64,000 bases of DNA from Candidatus Zhuqueibacterota bacterium. Lineage in GTDB: Bacteria; Zhuqueibacterota; Zhuqueibacteria; Oceanimicrobiales; Oceanimicrobiaceae. Positions 1-9,006 of the stretch are shown one piece after another. The notes under the pieces were generated by a model. That model worked only from the letters and a program-made list of their open reading frames with translations. It was not told the DNA's origin and did not search any database. The DNA lies in assembly GCA_029261995.1 (NCBI GenBank), contig JAJDAF010000050.1, positions 1 to 64,000 of the forward strand. Direction: 5' to 3'. Both the position numbers and the translations under genes were made by a program. Within the stretch, counting starts at the first letter, position 1; each line of letters opens with the position of its first letter.

Positions 1-21
1 GCTAGAGGCTGGATTTTATCG

Positions 22-105
22 TAGGGCATTGACCCTGTCAAGGAGACTGGTTTTGCCTTTAGCTGAATGGTCCTCATAGGGCATTGACCCTGAATAGGAG
101 ATTGG
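22..105. repeat. Two imperfect direct repeats upstream of the IS110 transposase
   Basis: A 29-base motif beginning TAGGGCATTGACCCTG occurs at 22-50 and again at 77-105, 55 bases apart, with 25 of 29 positions identical. Each copy can form a small AGGG/CCCT stem. The pair lies just before the transposase start, where IS110-group elements are known to encode their bridge RNA (a noncoding RNA with two similar guide loops). That the repeats belong to such an RNA is inference. The left end of the element is probably outside the window. Confidence 0.7.
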
Positions 106-157
106 TGGAACCGACAAGATTCTACTCCGAATGAACCCCAACTCAGGAGGCATAGTG

Positions 158-1168
158 ATGCGAGCGGTCGGAGTAGATTTACACAAGAATATGTTTGAGG
201 TGTGCTACTTGAGTGATTCGGAGAAAGAATTTGCGCGCTATTCTATGGGCGAATTGTCGGAGTTTTGCACCAGCCTTGACAAGGGCGATGAGCTTGCGGT
301 TGAAGCGACAGGCAATACGCGCTACTTCTTTAACCAGGTTTCTTCTCATGTTTCACAGGTTGTCGTTGTCAACCCCAGTCAATTCAAGGTCATCAGTGAA
401 TCGACCAAGAAGACGGACCGGGCTGATGCTGAGAATCTGGCCTTCTATCTGAGTAAAGGTATGCTTCCGGAGGTACGGATGCGAGATGAATTGTCGAGTC
501 AAATCAAGAGTTTGACCCATACTCGCGACAAACTGGTAAAGCTTCGGACAATCCTTAAGAACAAGATACACAACATATTGAATACTCATGGTATTGTCAC
601 AAGGCGCACGGCGTTGAGCAGTAAGAAGGGGTTGAGCAAAGTCCTGGATTATGCAGTCAACGATCTCGCAAAGGTTGAGCTGGAGGTCATCATCGAGCAA
701 ATACAGCATCTGAACCAAAGCATAAAGAGGCTCGATGTCGAGATAGAAGAGCATGGTAGGGAGCTTAAAGGGTATGCGAACATCACAAGTATCAAGGGCA
801 TCGGCTCAAAGAGCGCAGCCATTCTGTTGAGCATCATCGGCGATATCAATGACTTTGAAAGTGAGAAAAAATTGCATTCCTACTTTGGCATTGTCCCGCG
901 GGTACACAACTCAAACGAAATGGTCCGGCAAGGCAAGATAACGAAGCGCGGCAGTAAATTAGGCCGCACAACGCTTGTGCAATGCACCTTGATAGCCATT
1001 CGATACTCGCCCTATCTCAATGCCTTTTACCAACGGCTCAAACAGAAGAAAGGTAGCGGCAAAGCCATTATCGCCACATCCAGGAAGCTGCTGACGATTA
1101 TCTATCAGACGTTAAAAAACGATTGGATATTTGAGGACTTCAGGCAATTTGTATTGAAACAATCATGA
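158..1168 (+). CDS. IS110-family transposase (DEDD recombinase)
   Basis: This 336-residue protein has the IS110 layout. An N-terminal RuvC-like DEDD domain carries D7 (in GVDLHK), E49 (in VEATGN), D87 and D90 (in KTDRAD). A coiled middle region spans about 105-200, and a C-terminal Tnp_20 domain carries IKGIGSKSA and the KRGSKLGR segment, whose Ser266 is the likely nucleophilic serine. An ATG nine codons upstream at 131 is possible, but AGGAGG at 145-150 sits correctly for 158. The frame is intact, so the element may be active. Family members excise and insert through a bridge RNA and have no classical terminal inverted repeats. Confidence 0.95.
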   Translation: MRAVGVDLHKNMFEVCYLSDSEKEFARYSMGELSEFCTSLDKGDELAVEATGNTRYFFNQVSSHVSQVVVVNPSQFKVISESTKKTDRADAENLAFYLSKGMLPEVRMRDELSSQIKSLTHTRDKLVKLRTILKNKIHNILNTHGIVTRRTALSSKKGLSKVLDYAVNDLAKVELEVIIEQIQHLNQSIKRLDVEIEEHGRELKGYANITSIKGIGSKSAAILLSIIGDINDFESEKKLHSYFGIVPRVHNSNEMVRQGKITKRGSKLGRTTLVQCTLIAIRYSPYLNAFYQRLKQKKGSGKAIIATSRKLLTIIYQTLKNDWIFEDFRQFVLKQS

Positions 1169-1173
1169 GTTCC

Positions 1174-1233
1174 GCATTTTTTCGCCCTCACCCTTCCAGT
1201 TTTGAGTGAGAAGGGATTCGGGCGAAAAAATGC
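1174..1233. repeat. Long inverted repeat just after the transposase gene
   Basis: A perfect 14-base inverted repeat (GCATTTTTTCGCCC at 1174-1187 and its complement at 1220-1233) encloses a second 6-bp stem (CCCTTC at 1191-1196 with GAAGGG at 1210-1215). A-runs rather than T-runs follow the stem on both strands, so it does not look like an ordinary intrinsic terminator. It may be a structural part of the element end or a dispersed palindrome beside the insertion site. Confidence 0.75.
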
Positions 1234-1288
1234 CACTAAAAATTAAGAAATTTGAGTAGAATCAAAACTTTTTATCATAGGAGGCCCA

Positions 1289-2680
1289 ATGGCCAAAACG
1301 CAGTTGCGTGGCATGCTCGATTCACAGAGACTCAAGAAGATGGTCGATGACGGAGAAATCGAAACCGTTCTGACTGTGTTTCCTGACATTTACGGTCGGT
1401 TGCTGGGGAAGCGCATCACCGGCCACTACTTCATTGATGATGTGCTGGATTCGGAGGTACATGTCTGCGATTACCTGCTCGCCTGCGACATGGAAATGGA
1501 CCCTGTGCCTGGATACAAATTCACCAGTTGGCAGCAAGGCTACGGTGATGTTCGACTCGTTCCTGATCTTGACACTCTGCGGCTAGCAGACTGGTTGGAC
1601 AAAACCGCCATTGTCCTGTGCGACATTTATCAGGAAGATGGCGACGCCCTGGTTGAGGTCGCGCCACGTTCGCTGCTTCGTGCTCAGGTTGAACGCGCCA
1701 GAGAAAAAGGCTATCTGGCGATGGCCGGCTCGGAGCTGGAGTTGTACGTCTTCAAAGATTCCTACGATGAAGCAGGAGCCAAGCACTACACCGACCTGAA
1801 GACCATCGGCAGCTATATCGAAGATTACCACATTCTGCAGGGGACAAAGGAAGAATTCGTCATTGGCGCCATCCGTCAGCACATGGACCGGTCCGGTATT
1901 CCCGTGGAGTTCTCAAAAGGAGAATGGGGACCGGGTCAGCAGGAAATCAATTTGCGCTACGCCGAGTTTCTGGAAATGGCGGACCGGCACATAATTTACA
2001 AGCACGCCGCAAAGGAAATCGCCTGGCAGAAAGAATGCGCGATTACATTCATGGCCAAGTGGAATGAAGCATTTGCAGGCTCAAGTATGCATGTTCATGC
2101 CAGTCTGTGGGACAAATCTGGCATCAACTCCTTGTTTCACGGCAAGGACAAGATGGGCGAAGTTGAGGCCTCGCCGGTATTCCGCTGGTTTCTCGGCGGT
2201 TGGATGAAACACGTGCGCGAGCTGTTTGCGTTCTATGCGCCCTATCCGACCTCGTACAAGCGTTTTGTGGCTGGCTCTTTTGCACCCACGGGAATTGCCT
2301 GGAGTTATGACAACCGGACGGCTGCCTTTCGCATCGTCGGCCACGGTCCATCCCTGCGCATCGAGTGCCGTGCACCTGGTGCGGATGCAAATCCTTATCT
2401 CGCCTTCGCCGTTACGCTGGCAGCCGGACTGGACGGCATCGAGAACAAGATCGAGCCGCCGGAAGTTTACGATGGCGATGTCTACGCCGCACAGGATTTG
2501 CAGCAGGTTCCGAAATCGCTTAATGAAGCGATTGATGAATTGGCGAACAGCACCTGGGCCAGAGAGACGCTTGGCGAAGATGTCGTGGACCACTATCTGC
2601 ATTTCTTTCGCACGGAGCAGCGTAAGTTTGATGAGGTTGTGACGAGTTGGGAGAGGGGGAGGTATTTTGAAAGGGCGTAG
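1289..2680 (+). CDS. Glutamine synthetase family protein (gamma-glutamylpolyamine synthetase-like)
   Basis: At 463 residues this has glutamine synthetase architecture: a short N-terminal beta-grasp region, then the catalytic domain. Visible signatures are GSELELY at about 147, a PGQQEINLRY segment with its metal/substrate acidic residues, the SSMHVHASLWD helix, and the ATP-binding loop ending in RIECRAPGADANPYLA. The sequence resembles PuuA-type enzymes, which ATP-dependently join glutamate to putrescine or other amines, rather than the housekeeping GlnA. The next gene encodes a gamma-glutamyl-GABA hydrolase-like protein, which supports that role. AGGAGG four bases before the ATG is a strong ribosome site. 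The exact amine substrate cannot be read from the sequence. Confidence 0.88.
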   Translation: MAKTQLRGMLDSQRLKKMVDDGEIETVLTVFPDIYGRLLGKRITGHYFIDDVLDSEVHVCDYLLACDMEMDPVPGYKFTSWQQGYGDVRLVPDLDTLRLADWLDKTAIVLCDIYQEDGDALVEVAPRSLLRAQVERAREKGYLAMAGSELELYVFKDSYDEAGAKHYTDLKTIGSYIEDYHILQGTKEEFVIGAIRQHMDRSGIPVEFSKGEWGPGQQEINLRYAEFLEMADRHIIYKHAAKEIAWQKECAITFMAKWNEAFAGSSMHVHASLWDKSGINSLFHGKDKMGEVEASPVFRWFLGGWMKHVRELFAFYAPYPTSYKRFVAGSFAPTGIAWSYDNRTAAFRIVGHGPSLRIECRAPGADANPYLAFAVTLAAGLDGIENKIEPPEVYDGDVYAAQDLQQVPKSLNEAIDELANSTWARETLGEDVVDHYLHFFRTEQRKFDEVVTSWERGRYFERA

Positions 2681-2693
2681 GGCGTGGAGAGTA

Positions 2694-2775
2694 GATAGAA
2701 GATAGAAGATAGAAGATAGAAGATAGAAGATGGAAGATGGAAGATGGAAGATGGAAGGTAGAAGATAGAAGGTAG
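2694..2775. repeat. Heptamer tandem repeat (GATAGAA/GATGGAA), 11 units
   Basis: Eleven consecutive 7-base units fill 2694-2770: five GATAGAA, four GATGGAA, one GGTAGAA and one GATAGAA, then a partial unit to 2775. It begins 13 bases after the synthetase stop codon and contains no supported gene. Such arrays vary in copy number by slippage; any effect on expression of the downstream hydrolase gene is speculation. Confidence 0.95.
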
Positions 2776-2804
2776 TGTAACCGCCTCGTGTTCTGCGGCA
2801 AAAT

Positions 2805-2835
2805 GTCATTCCCGAGTGTTTTTATCGGGAATCCA
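2805..2835. repeat. Half-unit of a dispersed palindromic repeat
   Basis: This 31-base stretch starts GTCATTCCCG and ends CGGGAATCCA. It closely matches both arms of the larger inverted repeat at 53398-53475, so it is a solo arm of the same dispersed intergenic family. It lies between the heptamer array and the hydrolase gene. Confidence 0.75.
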
Positions 2836-2934
2836 TCGCACTATCGTCAGGAATCTCACAAGATGGTTCCTTGGGAAATTAGTGACCCGGAAGGCGTTAT
2901 CGATGTCTTTTGAATTTGAACGAGAATAAACAAT

Positions 2935-3636
2935 ATGCAACGCAGTCTCCCCATCATCGGAATTACAACCTACGGACGGGACGAAAAAGAAAATTTCTAT
3001 CTCCCCAGCCAATATGTTGACGGCGTGAGACACGCCAATGGTTTACCGGTGATGCTGGCGCCTGGGGAGAAAAAGTGCGATGAAGTTTTCGACCTTGTTG
3101 ACGGCATCCTGTTCGCCGGCGGTGGAGATTTTGCTCCCGAAGTTTATGGTGGCGCTCCGCATCCCACGATTTCCAGAATCGATCCGGAACGCGATTCGTT
3201 CGAAGTCGCATTGGCCCGGCGCGCTTTGCAGGGCAAGAAACCTGTGTTTGGCATCTGCCGCGGCTTCCAGCTTCTCAATATTGTCACGGGTGGAGATTTA
3301 CTTGCGCATTTGCCGGAGAAGTACGGCAACGAAATCAGCCATCGGAGGGATGATGGAGACGAAACACCCCATGAGGTCAAGCTTGTCGCGAGCAGCCGTT
3401 TGGCTGAAATCACAGGCAGCACAAGCGTCTCAGTCATGTCAAAGCACCACCAGGCGCTTGGCAAAATAGGAGATGGCTGGCAGGTGGTTGCCAAAGCCGC
3501 GGATGGCGTTGTCGAGGCGCTCGAAGCCCCGCACCATCCCTGGATGGTCGCGGTACACTGGCACCCGGAGTTGGCGCTGGATGATCCACGCCAGCAGCGG
3601 CTGTTCGACGCCTTTGTGGCGGCCAGCAGCGGCTAA
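2935..3636 (+). CDS. Gamma-glutamyl-gamma-aminobutyrate hydrolase family (class I amidotransferase fold)
   Basis: The 233-residue protein belongs to the PuuD-like C26 peptidase group. It has the oxyanion/turn motif FAGGGDF near 60, the nucleophile elbow GICRG with Cys108, and the His/Glu of the triad in WHPE (His210, Glu212). Known members hydrolyse gamma-glutamyl-GABA to glutamate and GABA in the cytoplasm, the release step after PuuA-type gamma-glutamylation. Its position 254 bases after the synthetase gene, on the same strand, fits one pathway. The intervening repeats and a weak ribosome site leave open whether the two genes share a transcript. Confidence 0.9.
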   Translation: MQRSLPIIGITTYGRDEKENFYLPSQYVDGVRHANGLPVMLAPGEKKCDEVFDLVDGILFAGGGDFAPEVYGGAPHPTISRIDPERDSFEVALARRALQGKKPVFGICRGFQLLNIVTGGDLLAHLPEKYGNEISHRRDDGDETPHEVKLVASSRLAEITGSTSVSVMSKHHQALGKIGDGWQVVAKAADGVVEALEAPHHPWMVAVHWHPELALDDPRQQRLFDAFVAASSG

Positions 3637-3668
3637 TCAAAAGGCACTTATTTATGGAGAACAAGAAA

Positions 3669-4442
3669 ATGAGATTGGAAAACAAAGTTGCCCTGATCAC
3701 CGGCGCCGGTAGCGGCATTGGCAAAGAATCGGCTCTGCTTTTCGCCCGCGAGGGCGCCAAAATCGTGGTGGCCGACATAGATGAGAAAGCCGGGCAGGCC
3801 GCCATTGCCGAAATTCAATCCGGAGGTGGCCAGGCGAGCTTCGTGCGCGTCGATGTCTCAAATGCCAGTGAGGTCGAGAATATGGTCCTCCATGCTGAAA
3901 AAGCGTTCGGCAAAATCGACATTCTGTTCAACAACGCCGGCATCGCGCACCCCGGCGACGGCTCGCCCGTCACTACCGAAGAGTCGGTTTGGGACAAAGT
4001 CATCGACATCAATTTGAAAGGTGTCTATCTCGGCTGCAAATATGGCATTCCCGCGCTTCTGCGGGCCGGCGGCGGCTCGATTATCAACACAGCGTCGTTT
4101 GTGGCGCTCATGGGTTCCGCCACTTCCGAAATTGCCTATGCTGCCAGCAAGGGCGGTGTGCTTTCCATGACCCGGGAGATTGCCGTTGAGTACGCGCGGC
4201 AGAATATTCGGGCAAATGCACTCTGCCCGGGCCCCGTGCACACACCGCTTTTGGAAGAGTTGCTTTCCGACCCTGCTCGCCGGCAGAGGCGATTGGTTCA
4301 CATTCCGCCCGGCCGGTTTGCTGAGGCATCGGATATTGCCAATGCGGCACTGTTTTTGGCAAGTGATGAATCGGCTTATGTCAATGGCACGGCGTTTTCG
4401 GTGGATGGGGGGATTTCGGCGGCTTATGTGACGGCGGAATGA
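3669..4442 (+). CDS. Short-chain dehydrogenase/reductase (classical SDR)
   Basis: This is a complete 257-residue classical SDR. The Rossmann motif TGAGSGIG lies at 11-18, an Asp after the second strand (VVADID) suggests NAD(H) preference, NNAG is at about 88, and the catalytic Tyr157-x3-Lys161 is in YAASK. An ATG at 3654 is also possible, but GGAG nine bases before 3669 favours the later start. The substrate is unknown. Its place 32 bases after the hydrolase gene suggests it oxidises an intermediate of the same amine pathway, which is inference. Confidence 0.9.
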   Translation: MRLENKVALITGAGSGIGKESALLFAREGAKIVVADIDEKAGQAAIAEIQSGGGQASFVRVDVSNASEVENMVLHAEKAFGKIDILFNNAGIAHPGDGSPVTTEESVWDKVIDINLKGVYLGCKYGIPALLRAGGGSIINTASFVALMGSATSEIAYAASKGGVLSMTREIAVEYARQNIRANALCPGPVHTPLLEELLSDPARRQRRLVHIPPGRFAEASDIANAALFLASDESAYVNGTAFSVDGGISAAYVTAE

Positions 4443-4450
4443 GAAAGTGA

Positions 4451-5116
4451 TTATCGCTTGATATCATCAAGCCGTGGTGGTCTTGGGTACTTGATTATTG
4501 TTGGATGGTCTTTTTGAAAGATGTTGAGGTAACCTGTCACGCCAAAAAAAACGCCGATTCCGGACCAGACGGTAATGGATTCGAATTTCGTAGGCTTGAA
4601 AGCGATGTTGTTTAATGATTTCGAGATGATGCTTGTGATCATGATATCTCGTTCGGCCGTTGTGATGCTCGCCTCAGAGTGTATTCTTGCTTTTTCGCTA
4701 TCCCAATCGAACCTTCTCCATATCACTTCGAGGTAGTTGCCAAGCCTATCGATATTTACCACAATCCCGGCGTCCAGACCTAGTTTTCTGACCGCATGAG
4801 AGTAATCGCCGCCTGAGTTCAGCCCATCAAGGTGTATGCCTTTTCGCGCTGTCATTTTGTTTAGCTCGTTAACGGGCACATAGCGAATTTTGCCGGTTGT
4901 CGTGGCAAAGTTGGCGAATTCCTCCTCAATCTTTTGCCTGAACAGTTGCTTCTCGTTTAGGCCGAAAGAGCAAGAATCACAGAATACAATCTTGAGCGTT
5001 GCCACTTTTTCTTTGTGTCCCGCGAACATATCAGGTACAAAGGCTAGATTGAAGAGGGTTAGAGTGCAGATCATCACTCTGATCCAAATCTGTGCAGGCT
5101 TGGGGAATGAATTCAT
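4451..5116 (-). CDS. Putative CsgG/LpoB-like envelope protein
   Basis: The protein is about 221 residues from the ATG at 5116, which has GGAG nine bases upstream; an ATG at 5146 is the alternative. A hydrophobic signal segment opens it. An alpha/beta domain follows with the order typical of CsgG/LpoB-type domains: strand KIVFCDSC, helix, RYVPVNELNKM, then an LGLDAGIVVNIDRLG strand. Near the C-terminus TVWSGIGVFFGVTGYL may be a membrane segment. Residue identity to known families is weak, so the family call is tentative. It is the last gene of the A+T-richer minus-strand cassette, downstream of the large sorting-domain protein. Confidence 0.5.
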   Translation of the reverse strand: MNSFPKPAQIWIRVMICTLTLFNLAFVPDMFAGHKEKVATLKIVFCDSCSFGLNEKQLFRQKIEEEFANFATTTGKIRYVPVNELNKMTARKGIHLDGLNSGGDYSHAVRKLGLDAGIVVNIDRLGNYLEVIWRRFDWDSEKARIHSEASITTAERDIMITSIISKSLNNIAFKPTKFESITVWSGIGVFFGVTGYLNIFQKDHPTIIKYPRPPRLDDIKR

Positions 5117-5150
5117 CTTCTGTTGCTCCGAATGAGAATTCGCCATTACG

Positions 5151-8100
5151 TTACTTGATGACAGCCATTTTCGAGCAAAGCGAGATTGAATTACTGCTCA
5201 GCCTGTACAAGTAGACGCCGCTGGCCACAGGGTCCCCTTGCTCATTAGTTCCGTCCCACGTAGTCTCGTGGTATCCAATCCCTTTTAGGCGGTTGTTGAC
5301 CAGATTCTTGACAAGTTCCCCCCTGATATTGTAGATCATGAGGGTGATGTTGCCTGATTCTGGCAAAGCGAACCGAATTGATGTTCCCAAGTTGAAGGGA
5401 TTAGGGAAATTGCCTAGCAGCTCGAACTCAGTCGGAACAGGGCCGAGCATATCTGTATCAGCTCTGAAGAAATCCTGAGTCCCTATCAGAAGTGCAAACC
5501 GACGAGGTTTGTCAGGCTGGGTTTCAACGTTGTGAAATTTCTGATACCGCAGAAGTTGCTCTTCTCCTGAGTCAAGATCCACCAAAATGGCATCGGTATC
5601 ATTCGGGATAGAATCAACGTTGCTGAAGTCCAACCTAGCCTGCCGAGCGTTGGGAGTGTGAACATCGAATCTCCAGATGTAGCCGTTCTCATTGGGTGGT
5701 CGAAAATCCGTTGTATATAAACCGCGTTGCAGAGTCCATTCATCTTGTCTAAAGTGAATTGAGATCGATTTGTTTACAGGTGGGGGCTCAACTAAGTCGT
5801 ACCTGTCCCATTCGACGTTTGCATCTGCGATGACTCCGACATAATTGTCGGAGTCAATAGCTTCGCCGGAGGATGCTGTTATTCTTACGAACCAGATAGC
5901 CTTGGCTGTGGCGTTGGTGTTGTGAATTGCATGACTGCTCTCCGTTTCAGAAGACGGCAATATGTACAGGGCGTCCTGATTCTCGGTATCATTCCATAAC
6001 AGGTAGCCTTCGCTTGGTGCCAACGTGTCTGATGTTAAGAGATACTGCCAAGTGTTGTTTCTTAGGGCGCAGATCTTGTCACGATAGCGTGAAGGCATGA
6101 TATTCACGATTGGAACGCGAAAGTTGAATGGAATCGCGAATGCATTCCAGCCGGGGTGCAATACGTATTTGAAAAGTGAGTCTGTTGTTGATGTTAAGCC
6201 TGGCGGACCACTGACATCTATGGGATCCGTGGAGTATAGAATATATGATTGCCCATCTCGCATTATCCAGTTACCGTTGTTTCTTGTTAGCCGTAAATAG
6301 GGGAAATTACTCTTGGCTCTTAGGCTATCAACCCACCATAGGAAAGCTTCGTTTCTCTTAATGGAGCTGAAAATATTCGGTAAGGCATCCTTTAGACGTA
6401 GCTCACCAATGTGATATGGGAATGATATCATCGTGAATTGTGTATCCGGAACTGCCTTAAGAAAAGTCCGCACCGGTAATCTGACTTGAATTGAGTAGAA
6501 CAATGAATCATTCGTTTCCTCATCAAACGTCGGCCTTCTAGCCAGGTTATCACTCCTATCACTGGCAAGAATAAAATACTCGATCCCTCTTTGACTAACA
6601 GAATCAAGCGGGATTTCTGCAGAGCTGTTCTTAAATGATTTGCTGATGTAACCCGCGTTTTCGTCGAGTCCCGAGTAAGGACCGTAGCCAGCTTCTCTAT
6701 AAAACAGCCGGAGTTTGGCCGGCACGGAGTCGTTATCGTCAGCATCTGCAATGATTTCACAGCTTTGGCCGAGTTCAGCGAATCTGACCCGTTCATGAAT
6801 GATTGTTGGCCTCAGTGCGTCGTTCCCCTTGCCGGTAAGCAAGACTCTTGCTGGGTTCAAAAAACTGTTGTCAATAACAAAGACGGTTTGCGATGCTGAT
6901 GAGTCTGCGGAACCAGGACCATAACCTAACGTTACAAAAGCATCGGAAAAGCTCGCGATATCAAAGGGATTTGCGTCGGGTGTAAAGAAGGGCGGTGACA
7001 GGTTGATTCCTACGTTAAGAATTCGTTGCGTTGTATTCGTTAGTCTAAGGGTGTCGCGATAGACTGTTGTATCCCCGATGGATGTCTGCTCGAATGCGAA
7101 TTCGGTTGGGCGCGCAATAATTGGGCTTATTCCAACTCCCTCAATTCCAACTGCAAACGTGTCAGCCACGACGTCTGTACTGGCGATCAGCAATGAATCT
7201 AGCGAAGCGCCTGTCGTGTGCGGCTCAAAGATAATCCAAATCCCGAGACTATCGCGAGGGAAGACCGTAGCCGGGAGCTTCTTATGTCTAACAAGGTAAT
7301 CATCAGAATCCTTGTTGCTCAACGCTATGCCCGTAATACGCAATGTACAGGAATCGCTAGCATTGTGAATCCAGTAACGCGTGCTATCTCGCTCGGTGAT
7401 GGGAGTTGGCTTGAAGACAATAACTGCGTTTCCTTCGATAGTTGGGGAACGCACATCGATTCTGAGAGAATTGCGTTGTTTGAGACCGCTACCCGATACT
7501 ACAAGAATTTGCGGTCCGGTTTTCCTGGGAAGTTTCCATTGGAGAACCGCCCTTCCCTCGACATTGGTTTTCTTGCGGGCAATGAGGCTATCCGGCTGAT
7601 CGTCCCCTTTGGCAATCGAAAACAGTATATCCTGGCCTGAGAATGGTGCTCGAGCTTGATCCAGTACAACCGCCGCTACCTCCACGACGCTGTCAATGCA
7701 CGAATGAAACGGGGAGGTGTCTACGTACAGTGTATCCCCTCTAAACCTCTCAAAGCTGTAGAGTGTCGTATTCCCTGGTATGTACAGAGCATCTGGACCT
7801 ATTGCTCCAGAGTTCGAGTTGTTATAATTGTCATTATCAATACGCTTGATCCGCTGATCTGATGCGTTGCAAACAAACAGTGCCGTCTGGCCACTTGAAT
7901 CGCCGGTGAAATAAATATTGCCCGAAACGTCGATCACGGGGTCATTTATCATGTCTATTTCAGCGTCGGCACAGACCCACTCGTTCTCATCATTGATTAT
8001 CTTAATTTCGTTCTTTCGCGGTATCAATAGATTCTCGCCGTCAAACACAGGCAATTGAAGTTCTTTATGTTCGCCTCGACTACCTAGTTCAAGCGGTATA

Positions 8101-8993
8101 GGCCTGACATCTTCTCTAACGGCGTCAGAATTAAATGTATACAAGAATGGCCACACATCTGTGCCTCCCCACACCTTGTTTACACTAGGGTGGCCAGCTA
8201 ACCAGATAATCGATCCTTCGATTTCCTTTTCTAACCCTATGTGGGTCAGAGAATCAGGGGAACTATCGTCGCCAGGCTGGACCATGGTTACCTTGATGAA
8301 TTTGCTGATGTGTTCCCTGCCTGTTGACACTCCCAGGTAAACCCTGCCGTTACTGATTACAGGATGAGTTTTTATGCTATTGCCCAAACGCGTCTTAATG
8401 ACTCCAGACTCTGACAAACTTCCAGAATCGTTCGTCCTTATCGCATAAACCCACCTTTGAGTGTCTGTGACATACAGGTAGGCAGAATCTGGGGACATCG
8501 TTGCCGATCTGATGATCTGTCCGCCTTCTTCATTGACTCGCAGAACATCCACAATCTCCGGTTGGTTTCTGACAATCTTTGCCGAGTATAGATAACCATG
8601 GCTATCACCGACATATGCTATTCGATTCTGTCCAAGTATGGGGGAGGCCCATATCTCCCCTGATATTTTGATAGTTGACTGGTGTACATCAAAGAGAGTA
8701 TCGTCTCGGGAATCATAGATTTTTATCTGGGAACTACCTTGCGAGGCCAGCACGACTAAAGAATCCTCGGTTATGACGGGGGGGAGAATGAAGCCGCTGC
8801 CGACATTGAGTATGACTTTCTTGAAGAGCTTGTCAGGTGGCAATGTGATTGAACCCCGCGCCGTAAAAAACTCATCACCGCGGTGGGTGGTCCAACCGTT
8901 TCGCGCTATTTGACTAACTGCGTCCGAACCCACCAGACTTAACAGGAGCAGCCCTGACAAGATAGTCTGAACCTTCTTCCTTCGCAGTGTCAT
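5151..8993 (-). CDS. Large secreted beta-propeller/Ig protein with C-terminal T9SS-type sorting domain
   Basis: From the ATG at 8993 (AGGGA ten bases upstream) the protein has about 1280 residues; an ATG at 9053 would overlap the preceding gene. After a signal peptide come propeller-like repeats to about residue 440 (for example YVGDSHGYLYS and NIYFTGDSSG). An invasin-like Ig domain follows, then ASH/choice-of-anchor-D-like modules around 550-760. A beta-rich region follows, with a final domain of about 90 residues containing NFPNPFNLGTSIRFALP and ending in VASGVYLYRLSS. The last domain is the FlgD-like/type A sorting signal seen on T9SS substrates. Cell-surface or secreted location is expected; the ligand is unknown. 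Confidence 0.82.
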   Translation of the reverse strand: MTLRRKKVQTILSGLLLLSLVGSDAVSQIARNGWTTHRGDEFFTARGSITLPPDKLFKKVILNVGSGFILPPVITEDSLVVLASQGSSQIKIYDSRDDTLFDVHQSTIKISGEIWASPILGQNRIAYVGDSHGYLYSAKIVRNQPEIVDVLRVNEEGGQIIRSATMSPDSAYLYVTDTQRWVYAIRTNDSGSLSESGVIKTRLGNSIKTHPVISNGRVYLGVSTGREHISKFIKVTMVQPGDDSSPDSLTHIGLEKEIEGSIIWLAGHPSVNKVWGGTDVWPFLYTFNSDAVREDVRPIPLELGSRGEHKELQLPVFDGENLLIPRKNEIKIINDENEWVCADAEIDMINDPVIDVSGNIYFTGDSSGQTALFVCNASDQRIKRIDNDNYNNSNSGAIGPDALYIPGNTTLYSFERFRGDTLYVDTSPFHSCIDSVVEVAAVVLDQARAPFSGQDILFSIAKGDDQPDSLIARKKTNVEGRAVLQWKLPRKTGPQILVVSGSGLKQRNSLRIDVRSPTIEGNAVIVFKPTPITERDSTRYWIHNASDSCTLRITGIALSNKDSDDYLVRHKKLPATVFPRDSLGIWIIFEPHTTGASLDSLLIASTDVVADTFAVGIEGVGISPIIARPTEFAFEQTSIGDTTVYRDTLRLTNTTQRILNVGINLSPPFFTPDANPFDIASFSDAFVTLGYGPGSADSSASQTVFVIDNSFLNPARVLLTGKGNDALRPTIIHERVRFAELGQSCEIIADADDNDSVPAKLRLFYREAGYGPYSGLDENAGYISKSFKNSSAEIPLDSVSQRGIEYFILASDRSDNLARRPTFDEETNDSLFYSIQVRLPVRTFLKAVPDTQFTMISFPYHIGELRLKDALPNIFSSIKRNEAFLWWVDSLRAKSNFPYLRLTRNNGNWIMRDGQSYILYSTDPIDVSGPPGLTSTTDSLFKYVLHPGWNAFAIPFNFRVPIVNIMPSRYRDKICALRNNTWQYLLTSDTLAPSEGYLLWNDTENQDALYILPSSETESSHAIHNTNATAKAIWFVRITASSGEAIDSDNYVGVIADANVEWDRYDLVEPPPVNKSISIHFRQDEWTLQRGLYTTDFRPPNENGYIWRFDVHTPNARQARLDFSNVDSIPNDTDAILVDLDSGEEQLLRYQKFHNVETQPDKPRRFALLIGTQDFFRADTDMLGPVPTEFELLGNFPNPFNLGTSIRFALPESGNITLMIYNIRGELVKNLVNNRLKGIGYHETTWDGTNEQGDPVASGVYLYRLSSNSISLCSKMAVIK

Positions 8994-9006
8994 ACTGGAC
9001 TGGTCC

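Noticed and set aside
22-105. Possible CRISPR repeat-spacer
   Set aside because: Only two copies exist, the copies differ at four positions, no Cas gene is near, and an IS110 gene begins directly after.
1174-1233. Rho-independent terminator after the transposase
   Set aside because: The stem is perfect but A-runs, not T-runs, follow it on both strands.
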